Source: JAGOUU01 sp964387745 (GTDB taxonomy: Bacteria; Pseudomonadota; Gammaproteobacteria; JAGOUU01). Taken from it: DNA of 64,000 nt. Positions 51,168-58,920 of the stretch are shown here, one piece after another. Each line of letters starts with the position of its first letter. The stretch's first letter is position 1. Made by a program: the position numbers and the translations under genes. Below the pieces are notes generated by a model that saw only the letters and a list, made by a program, of their open reading frames with translations, was not told where the DNA came from and ran no database searches. The stretch is from NCBI GenBank assembly GCA_964387745.1, contig CAYLXL010000001.1, forward strand, positions 81,033 to 145,032. The letters run 5' to 3'.

Positions 51168-52161
51168 CTCTACTTGTCCTGGTAGTTTGATGGTTATGGG
51201 AGAGCATGCAGTATTGTATGGCTCGCCTGCAATAGTTGTAGCAATAGATAAATATTTAACTGTAACTTTAACTGTCACCCCAAAACAACAGGCTTTTAGT
51301 CAGGTTAGTGTTTCTACAGATATAAATAAATTTAGTAATAACCCAGATTCAGAGTCCTATCTAGAATTTAATATTGCGGACATAGAAAATATTCACGCTA
51401 AAAGTTTTAATAAATTTGTTTATATTCTAGCAGTCATAAAACATTTTAAAAACGAAATAACAATTTCTGGCTTAGATTATAAGTTTAATATTACATCAGA
51501 AATTAACCCAAGTATGGGTTTGGGATCATCGGCAGCTATTACCGTAGCAAGTATAGATGTTTTATTACAGGCACTTGGTCTTAAAGAAAATAACGCGCAG
51601 CTACTAACAGTTGGGCGCGTTGTTATTGAGAATGTACAAGGCAAGGGTTCCGGTGCTGATTTGGCTGCGAGTATTTATGGCAAAGTTATAATCTATCAAC
51701 CTGCAGATCAAAGCGTGGAAATTATTGCTGATAGTATTCCTCTTACCGTAGTTTATTGTGGTTACAAATTGTCGACGAAAGAAGTTGTGAGAATTATTGC
51801 GGATAAGATAAAAAATAATTCGCAAATATATAAAGATATATTTATTTTAATTAGTAAAATAGTACAACAAGCAAAAGTATATATAGTAAAACAAAATTGG
51901 TTAGAGCTCGGCCAATTATTTAATCAACATTACGGGCTACAAGAAGCTCTAGGTACGAGTGATCAGACGTTGGCTAATATAGTTTATAATTTGCGCAATG
52001 ATTCTAATATTTATGGTGCAAAGATTTCAGGATCGGGTTTAGGGGATTGTGTGATTGGACTAGGAAAGATATCAGATTTTAATAATAAGAATTGCTCCAA
52101 TAGCCAATTGTTAGATATCAATATGTCTTCTCGGGGTCTATCAAGTCAAAAACATGAATAA
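51148..52161 (+). CDS. GHMP kinase, possible phosphomevalonate kinase
   Basis: A second GHMP kinase with PGSLMVMGEHAVLYGSPAIVVAID, NPSMGLGSSAAITVA and a C-terminal GAKISGSGLGDCVIG. Its N-terminal motif looks like a mevalonate kinase, but the pathway needs a phosphomevalonate kinase and one kinase precedes it, so phosphomevalonate kinase is the simplest guess. Start ATG 51148 (20-base overlap with the preceding gene) is preferred over GTG 51136. About 337 residues. Alternative: a duplicated mevalonate kinase with a different substrate. Confidence 0.7.
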   Translation: MVLESYSSTCPGSLMVMGEHAVLYGSPAIVVAIDKYLTVTLTVTPKQQAFSQVSVSTDINKFSNNPDSESYLEFNIADIENIHAKSFNKFVYILAVIKHFKNEITISGLDYKFNITSEINPSMGLGSSAAITVASIDVLLQALGLKENNAQLLTVGRVVIENVQGKGSGADLAASIYGKVIIYQPADQSVEIIADSIPLTVVYCGYKLSTKEVVRIIADKIKNNSQIYKDIFILISKIVQQAKVYIVKQNWLELGQLFNQHYGLQEALGTSDQTLANIVYNLRNDSNIYGAKISGSGLGDCVIGLGKISDFNNKNCSNSQLLDINMSSRGLSSQKHE

Positions 52162-53176
52162 ACAACAAATTGTCGAAAAAATATTAGATAACAATAATTT
52201 TGATCGCTATAGAGTCAATAAACATGGGCAGGCTTTTGCACCCAGCAATATTGCGTTAGTTAAATATTGGGGTAAATCTAATACAGTTTTAAATATTCCC
52301 AATACTGACAGCTTATCAATTAGTCTAGGTAATTTAGGCAGTGATACTCAAATAAGTATTTATGGTGGCAATGAGGATCTAGTCATAGTCAATGATTTAG
52401 TTATTAAAAATGATACAGAGTTTTATCTTAGAGTTAAAAATTATTTAGATTTGTTTAGAAATTACAAGACTAATGGCGAGCAGTTATTTAATTATAATTA
52501 TAAATTAGAGATTAAAATTAATATTCCCATAGCTTCTGGGCTGGCTTCTTCAGCATGTGGCTTTGCGGCTTTAGTTCAAGCTTTCGATAATTTATTTAAT
52601 CTTAATTTAAGTAAGCAAGATTTAAGTATTTTAGCAAGATTAGGCAGTGGCAGTGCCAGTCGTTCTATATGGGATGGTTTTGTTTATTGGCAAAAGGGAA
52701 ATGATATTTATGGCATGGATAGCTTTTCTTATCCTATAAATACTCAACTAGCTGATTTATGTATAGGTTTATTAATTTTATCAACGCAACAAAAGGCTAT
52801 TGGTTCAACTAAAGCAATGTTAGATACATGTGCTACATCGGTGCTATATAATAAAGCATGGAAATTTCAAGTTGAGCAAGATTTACAGTTGATGAATAAA
52901 GCAATTCTAAGTCAAGATTTAGAGTTGTTAGGCGAAACTGCTGAGAATAATGCGCTAGCTATGCATGCCACAATGTTAGCAGCTAAACCGGCAATAATGT
53001 ATTCTAATAAAGATAGTATCGAGGCAATATATAAAGTTTGGGAGTTGCGTAAACAGGGCTTAAAAATTTATTTTACACAGGACGCAGGACCTAACTTAAA
53101 ACTTATTTTTCATTCGAGAGATTTAACTAAGATTCAAAATATATTTACTAATATACAGGTTATACAAGCTTTTTGA
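52154..53176 (+). CDS. mvaD: Diphosphomevalonate decarboxylase
   Basis: Converts mevalonate diphosphate to isopentenyl diphosphate. FAPSNIALVKYWGKSN near residue 30 is the hallmark, with IPNTDSLSISLGNLG, ASGLASSACGFAALVQA and SGSASRSIWDGFVYW further on, and a C-terminal TQDAGPNLKLIF. 340 residues. It overlaps the kinase gene by eight bases and completes the pathway to IPP together with idi. Confidence 0.92.
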   Translation: MNKQQIVEKILDNNNFDRYRVNKHGQAFAPSNIALVKYWGKSNTVLNIPNTDSLSISLGNLGSDTQISIYGGNEDLVIVNDLVIKNDTEFYLRVKNYLDLFRNYKTNGEQLFNYNYKLEIKINIPIASGLASSACGFAALVQAFDNLFNLNLSKQDLSILARLGSGSASRSIWDGFVYWQKGNDIYGMDSFSYPINTQLADLCIGLLILSTQQKAIGSTKAMLDTCATSVLYNKAWKFQVEQDLQLMNKAILSQDLELLGETAENNALAMHATMLAAKPAIMYSNKDSIEAIYKVWELRKQGLKIYFTQDAGPNLKLIFHSRDLTKIQNIFTNIQVIQAF

Positions 53177-53227
53177 TGATAGTATAATTTATATTATTTA
53201 AGTTATTTCAGTTAAAAGGAGACAGAC

Positions 53228-53926
53228 GTGTTTAATAGATTATTGAAAAAAATAAGTTATGTTTTTATATTTTTTTGTGGTTTAGCTTACAATCTAAGTT
53301 TTGCTGATATTATTGTGATTGGTAACGGCACAGCATCAGTTGATCCTAATATAGCATTATTCGACATTATGGTTGAAACAGCAGGGCCAACAGCAGGTGA
53401 AGCCGCAAATGACAATGCACAAAAGACTGATAAGATTATTAAAATATTAGAAAAATTAGTGCCAGAAAAAAAAGCTGTAACTACTACAGGTTATAATGTC
53501 TATCCTGAATATCAATATGATGATAAAACTAATAAAAATGTTTTTATTGGTTATAAAGTTACTAATCAAATAAATGTCAAGACTATTAATTTAAAAAACG
53601 TTGGCAGCATTATGGATGAAGTTACAAATGCTGGCGTTACTACGATGAATAATCTTCGTTTTGCTTACGATAAACCAGAAGAAATTTATCAGCAAGCGTT
53701 AGCAGATGCAGTTGATAATGCATTAGCTCGAGCTTCTGTTATCGCAAAACGTGGTTCATTAGTTATTAAAGGCATTGAGAGTGCAGAAAGTATGGATGCG
53801 CCGAGTAATGAAGGTATGCCAATGCCGATGCCAGTTTATGAGAAAGTAGCTAGCAGCTTACCTACACCTATTCAAGCTGATTCTTTGAAAAGTAGAGCGA
53901 CAGTTAAAATTGTGTTCAAGACCTGA
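53228..53926 (+). CDS. SIMPL-domain periplasmic protein (YggE/DUF541)
   Basis: A signal peptide (LLKKISYVFIFFCGLAYNLSFA) precedes a SIMPL domain (DIIVIGNGTASVDPNIALFDIMVETAG...YQVYPEYQ-like NVYPEYQYDD...). Related proteins such as YggE affect oxidative-stress tolerance, and the mechanism is unclear. The GTG start has AAGGAGA upstream. 232 residues. It follows the mevalonate genes after 51 bp and may be transcribed with them; no functional connection is apparent. Confidence 0.85.
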   Translation: MFNRLLKKISYVFIFFCGLAYNLSFADIIVIGNGTASVDPNIALFDIMVETAGPTAGEAANDNAQKTDKIIKILEKLVPEKKAVTTTGYNVYPEYQYDDKTNKNVFIGYKVTNQINVKTINLKNVGSIMDEVTNAGVTTMNNLRFAYDKPEEIYQQALADAVDNALARASVIAKRGSLVIKGIESAESMDAPSNEGMPMPMPVYEKVASSLPTPIQADSLKSRATVKIVFKT

Positions 53927-53969
53927 ACTTCTTGCACAGTCTTATAGATAAAGTGATCATAATAACGCA

Positions 53970-55364
53970 TTAAGTTTTTTGATCACCTATTTCAGCGAAA
54001 GCATCGTATATAGGTCCAAAGATATAAGCAAAGATACTTTGCTCATCTGTTGTAACATAGAGTATACCAGACATACCCGGTTTGATAGGATAGCTCGTGT
54101 TACCGCCTCTTATTTCTTTTTCTTTCAGTTTGACAATGACTTTAATAAAGTGTTCTTGTAATGGGCTGTCAGAAAAAGTATAAGGTGAAACATTAATTAT
54201 TTCACCTGGTATCCGATGATAGCGAATGACGTTAAAGCCATCGAATTGGATTTCAGCAAGGTCATTTAGATTAATTTTTCCTTTTTGTTGCATCGAAGCT
54301 TTAGCTTCGAAGACCATTTCAGAATCAATAGGTATAATTGATAATATATCCGCGCCTGGTTTAACAATGATGCCGGTTACAAAGTCAGTACCTTGGACAA
54401 TACCATCAATAGGTGCTTTAATATTTAAATTTTTAAGATTATTTTCTAATTGATCAATATTAGATAATAAATCAATTTTTTCTTTATTAAAGTCAATTAA
54501 TTTTTGATATTGAGTTTTTATAGCATCTTGTTGATTAACCACACGCTTACTTTTTAATTCAATATTTTCTTTAAGCTTAGAGTCATAGTCAGCCTTGGTC
54601 TTATCCAGGGTAATTAAAACGTCTCTGTACCTAATTTCATAGTCCATTGCTCGTACTTTGGAAACATTCTTAGTTTCAAGTAATTTATTAAATATTTGAC
54701 GTTGTTGATTTAAATAATGTAATTGTTCTTGTAAAACAGTAACCTCTTGTTTGAGACGTGCTAGATCGATTTCATTAATCTCAATCTGTGACTTAATAAC
54801 TTTATCTTGGTTGTCAGAAATTAATCTAGTGGCTTCAGTTAGCTCAGCACTTTGGCTAATTGTATCTGATATATTATTTAAATAAGTTTCAACTTGTTCA
54901 AAATCTTCACTGCCTTTTAATACATTCAGATTATTTTTTAAAAAAGATACCGAATGAGCTATTTCGCTATCCACGACTTTTAATTTGCTTTTGTATTGTT
55001 TTAAACCTGTTAGGATTTTCTTATCGTCTAAAGTTAATAAGACATCTCCTTGTTTTACGGTATCATAATTTTTTACATAGACTTTAGTTATTTCACCGCC
55101 AAATTCATGATTAACTTTAGCAATACCATCTAATGGTGTAACCTGCCCCTTGATTTGGATGGTTTGTGACATAGTCGCAAAAAGACTCCAAATAAAAAGT
55201 ATTAAAATAAGCAATAAGATGATGATAAAATATTTATTTAATTTACTTTTGCTATTATCGTTACGCATAAATGATGTTAGCGCTCTATCGATTCGATCTG
55301 TGCGATTATATTGGTTAGAGCTTGGTATTAATTGTTTATTATTTTCCATCTTTGTTCTCTTCAT
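53970..55364 (-). CDS. Type I secretion membrane fusion protein (HlyD family)
   Basis: Periplasmic adaptor that links an inner-membrane ABC exporter to TolC. A short cytoplasmic N-terminus and one transmembrane helix (about residues 44-66) are followed by a lipoyl half-motif (INHEFGGEITKVYVKNYDTVKQGDVLLTL type), a long coiled-coil hairpin (residues about 90-300), the second lipoyl half-motif (NIKAPIDGIVQG) and a beta-barrel C-terminus (PIKPGMSGILYV). 464 residues, full length. It overlaps the downstream ABC gene's end by 26 bases and is the third gene of the export operon. Confidence 0.92.
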   Translation of the reverse strand: MKRTKMENNKQLIPSSNQYNRTDRIDRALTSFMRNDNSKSKLNKYFIIILLLILILFIWSLFATMSQTIQIKGQVTPLDGIAKVNHEFGGEITKVYVKNYDTVKQGDVLLTLDDKKILTGLKQYKSKLKVVDSEIAHSVSFLKNNLNVLKGSEDFEQVETYLNNISDTISQSAELTEATRLISDNQDKVIKSQIEINEIDLARLKQEVTVLQEQLHYLNQQRQIFNKLLETKNVSKVRAMDYEIRYRDVLITLDKTKADYDSKLKENIELKSKRVVNQQDAIKTQYQKLIDFNKEKIDLLSNIDQLENNLKNLNIKAPIDGIVQGTDFVTGIIVKPGADILSIIPIDSEMVFEAKASMQQKGKINLNDLAEIQFDGFNVIRYHRIPGEIINVSPYTFSDSPLQEHFIKVIVKLKEKEIRGGNTSYPIKPGMSGILYVTTDEQSIFAYIFGPIYDAFAEIGDQKT

Positions 55365-57054
55365 CCACTGTGCGTTTCAGTATTTTTTCTATGGTGCCGT
55401 TTTTAAGAATTATGATATGCTGTGCAAAGCTAGAATAAAATGCATATCGTGATGCTATTATAATAGTATTATTTTTCTTTAAAGCATTAATCAGTGTTTT
55501 GATATGGTTATATATTTTTATATCATGAGTGTTAAAAGGTTCATCAAGAATAATAATTTTATTGATTAGATAAGACGGCAGCTTAGCTAGGATTATCTCA
55601 TTGATCAATTCCTGGTATTTTGAACTATTATTAATTTTGAGATTATTTAACGTAGTCTCTAATAAGCTACGTGAGTCGACAGTAGGGATGTTTAAGTTAT
55701 TTAGCAAATTATTAATATCATCTTCTTGGATTGTACCAGGTGACATTATTAGGTTTTCGTAGACAGTAGAGTTTTCAAAAATAGATTTATTTGACAGCAT
55801 AATAATTTTATTCCTTAAACTGCTCTCTTCAATTAATCTTATATCATGGTCAATGCTAATAAATCCTGAAGAAGGTGGAGCTAAGCCGGCTAAAAGTTTT
55901 AATAATGTGCTTTTACCTGATCCTGAAGCCCCTGTTATAAGTAAAACTTCATCTTGTTTTATTGTTAGATTAAGATTGATTAATTTAAACCTACTGCTGT
56001 TAGTGTACATAAAGTTAACATTTTGAACAACTATCTCACCACTGTAATCTTCGTCTAATTCAATTTTTTTCTGTCTATGCTTTGCTTGATTCAATTGTAG
56101 AAGTTGTGCATATTGTTTCAGTAATATACTAGCTTTATGAAACGCATTAATCGCTGACAAAGTACTTTTGATAGGTGTAATGCTGAACCAAGATATCAAT
56201 AAAGTAACGACTAAATACTGCATGGTTATTATGCCACTCAAAGTATAATAAACAGCAAAGGTTAATGTGCAAATATAGATTAATAATAAACATGCTTCAG
56301 CTAAATGATCAAGAATTTGTGTTTTTGTCTCATTGGTGTAGCTGCCCAACAATTTGTTCTCTATGAGAAGTGCATTTTTATTAATAAAGTAATCGGTACG
56401 GCAATGTGATTTGATGGCATTAATGTTATTAAATACATCATTTAGCGACCCATTATACTCTGTTTCAGATACATCATTGATTTCGTTTCTGTTAATATTT
56501 TCTTTCATTTTAACTAAGAATATCATTATGCATAGCACAAACACTACAACAGTAAAGTAAAAGAATCCTAGGATAAAACATAATATAGAAAATGTTAGTA
56601 ATACGAGCGGTACGTCTAGTAAAGGTTTGATGATGTCATTCATCCATAAGTAACCAAAGTTATCTAATGGCATATAGCGAGAGTATTGTGATTCCACAGG
56701 TAGGTTTTCAGTGTAACTGTTTGGTAATTGGATGGTCGTCGCAAATAATTCGTTAGAAACAAGGCTGCTGTATTTAAAGACTATGTTATAAAATACCTGG
56801 TCGCGTGCAACTACTACAATCCACCAAATAAAGCCAACGATTACATAACCAACAGCTAGCTGTATATAGGTTACAGAGCTTGTGACGAACCATAAGTGAG
56901 ACATCATGGCAATAAGCATAAATGGCAGGATCAGTGTGATCATGTGATTCAATATGCTAAGTACGTGCACTAGCCACATTCTTGGTATAGAATTGGTATA
57001 TAAAAACAAACCACGTTTTATTATTTGTTCTATCACATTACTTTCTGGGTTCAT
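55339..57054 (-). CDS. Type I secretion ABC transporter with partly degenerate ATPase domain
   Basis: Exporter-type ABC protein with five to six membrane helices in residues about 20-300 and a nucleotide-binding domain from about residue 335. Walker A (GASGSGKST) and Walker B (IIILDEP) are intact. The Q-loop glutamine is replaced (MLSNKSIF), no LSGGQ signature is recognisable (region KINNSSKYQELINEI), and the switch histidine is lost (IIIASRYA). 571 residues with no C39 peptidase domain, as in PrtD-type exporters. Partner of the next gene, with which it overlaps by 17 bases. Confidence 0.85.
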   Translation of the reverse strand: MNPESNVIEQIIKRGLFLYTNSIPRMWLVHVLSILNHMITLILPFMLIAMMSHLWFVTSSVTYIQLAVGYVIVGFIWWIVVVARDQVFYNIVFKYSSLVSNELFATTIQLPNSYTENLPVESQYSRYMPLDNFGYLWMNDIIKPLLDVPLVLLTFSILCFILGFFYFTVVVFVLCIMIFLVKMKENINRNEINDVSETEYNGSLNDVFNNINAIKSHCRTDYFINKNALLIENKLLGSYTNETKTQILDHLAEACLLLIYICTLTFAVYYTLSGIITMQYLVVTLLISWFSITPIKSTLSAINAFHKASILLKQYAQLLQLNQAKHRQKKIELDEDYSGEIVVQNVNFMYTNSSRFKLINLNLTIKQDEVLLITGASGSGKSTLLKLLAGLAPPSSGFISIDHDIRLIEESSLRNKIIMLSNKSIFENSTVYENLIMSPGTIQEDDINNLLNNLNIPTVDSRSLLETTLNNLKINNSSKYQELINEIILAKLPSYLINKIIILDEPFNTHDIKIYNHIKTLINALKKNNTIIIASRYAFYSSFAQHIIILKNGTIEKILKRTVDEENKDGK

Positions 57055-58504
57055 GGTTCACTTTGTTTAAATCAAAACTATTTTGTTTGATGATTAGTTT
57101 TACATTATGTTCTTTAACATGATTAATTAAATGTTTTTTAATTTTAAGACTTATTTCATCACTATTAATGTCTAATATTAATAGATCTGGTTTTTTTAAT
57201 AATTCACGGATAAGGATAATCGCCAATAATAAATCATATGGGAGAGTGTCATCATTATTCCCTGTTAAAATATAGTTTATTTGGTAAGGTAAGTTATCAA
57301 TTAGTTGCTGCACCTCAAAATTATAAAGCAAAGTCTTGGCTTGTTCATATTTGGCGTTATTAAATAAAGTAATGTTATCTATAATGCTGCCATAAAAAAG
57401 CTGGAAATTATTATTTGCGTAAGCAATATTTATGTAAGAATCTTTTAGCATTTTTTGTAGATTGTTTAAACCAATATTGTCATTTTGTTTCCAATAAACA
57501 ATAGGGTGACTTTGTAATTGTTCTATAATCTGTGAAAATTGTTTTTGACTTATGGCTTTAGATTTACTGTCGATTAATTTTCTAGCAATCTCAGCATCTT
57601 GCTGAATTTCTGAATCGTTAAGTTTTTTATGTTTTGATAGGTATAAGGTAAGACTCAAAAATATTTGCCCGATTGAGCGAGATATCCAGACTGTCAACAA
57701 GGTACATGCAATAATTTGTTGCATGTCAATTAAACCAATATGGTAAAGATAGCGACCAAAGATTAATATAAAAGCGATATTAATCATGTTTATAATTTGG
57801 CTAACCTTCAATAATGTGTTTTTATAATAAAGCGCAAGACTACGAAATTTATTATAATCAAATATAATTTTCTCATGCTTTTTTATTAGGTGTCGATTAA
57901 TATTAAAACTCTTGATTTCTTTACTTTTAGCAAACAGCTCTTTGATAAAAATAGATTTAATATTGTTGTTTCTAAGAAATATACTCTCAGCAGCTTCGAA
58001 CTTTTCAGTTAATGCCTTAGCAATAACAAAATTTAACCCTAAAAATATAATTGGGACGATTACTATCATGCCGCCAATGATGATCATTAAGATAAAATAA
58101 ATAATTAGAAAGTTAAAATAGCTTTTTGATACTTGATCCTGGATGTATTGCGAATTATTTTTATTGATATTGGATAATTCTTCCGTGTTAAGTTGGGAAT
58201 AATTGGAGTTATTATGTAATTGAGTATCAATATAATTAATATGGTCTTTTATTAATCTATCAGTTTTTATAATATTTTTTTGAATTGTTTCAATGCCTTT
58301 TAAAACAAGTTGGGCGACTAAAACTATTAGTAAGAAGCTTACAACAATTAAGATCGCGCTTGGGTTATTATTAGCGATGACGCGATTGTATACTATATAC
58401 ATAGATAATGGGAAAGCGAGATAAGTCAATTGAATCAGGATAGAACTGACTTTAATATTGAAAATAATTTTTTTAGTTTCAGCGCTGTCTAAAGGCTTAT
58501 ACAT
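57038..58504 (-). CDS. Type I secretion ABC subunit lacking Walker A
   Basis: Second exporter subunit with five or six hydrophobic helices in residues about 15-290. The C-terminal 140 residues retain the outline of an ABC ATPase (FYGSIIDNITLF after the Q-loop position; LLKKPDLLILDINSDEI for Walker B), but there is no Walker A, no LSGGQ (the site reads LPYDLLLAI) and the catalytic glutamate is replaced. 488 residues, shorter than its partner because the front part of the ATPase domain is missing. Expected to form an asymmetric heterodimer. Divergent from the RTX genes by 416 bp. Confidence 0.8.
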   Translation of the reverse strand: MYKPLDSAETKKIIFNIKVSSILIQLTYLAFPLSMYIVYNRVIANNNPSAILIVVSFLLIVLVAQLVLKGIETIQKNIIKTDRLIKDHINYIDTQLHNNSNYSQLNTEELSNINKNNSQYIQDQVSKSYFNFLIIYFILMIIIGGMIVIVPIIFLGLNFVIAKALTEKFEAAESIFLRNNNIKSIFIKELFAKSKEIKSFNINRHLIKKHEKIIFDYNKFRSLALYYKNTLLKVSQIINMINIAFILIFGRYLYHIGLIDMQQIIACTLLTVWISRSIGQIFLSLTLYLSKHKKLNDSEIQQDAEIARKLIDSKSKAISQKQFSQIIEQLQSHPIVYWKQNDNIGLNNLQKMLKDSYINIAYANNNFQLFYGSIIDNITLFNNAKYEQAKTLLYNFEVQQLIDNLPYQINYILTGNNDDTLPYDLLLAIILIRELLKKPDLLILDINSDEISLKIKKHLINHVKEHNVKLIIKQNSFDLNKVNHEPRK

Positions 58505-58920
58505 TATTGTTCTTATTATATTTTTATATTTTTATATTCTTATATTCGGTTAATTACTGGTAAAAATTTATAGATAAGTAAGCCAGTAATTTTAGTTATT
58601 TATAATTAATTATAGAGTGTTTTTTACAAAAAATTATTAATATAACTTGAGAAGTAATGACCGATAGCTATACATGTCATTAGTTTTTAATTTCTGAAAT
58701 CTTTTATCCAAGCAAGACCATCTGCTAAACATATATTAGGATGTTTTCTCGATCGAATAAAATCATAAAATAATATTTGTGTTTTTACTTAGGTCATAAA
58801 AATAATTTATTTTTTGTGTAAAAACGTAGAACTTCATACTCGTTGTTGAGTCTAACTTTCAAAATTGTGCGATGGTGCATAAGTTTTTTTAATTAAGCTG
58901 ATAACTGTAGGAGCGTAACA
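58505..58920. other. Divergent control region between type I secretion and RTX genes
   Basis: AT-rich and gene-free. It contains a 9-bp inverted repeat, AATTACTGG (58552-58560) and CCAGTAATT (58583-58591), 48 bp upstream of the ABC gene start. The first RTX gene is preceded by TAGGAG, a good ribosome binding site. No consensus promoter pair stands out. Confidence 0.5.
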
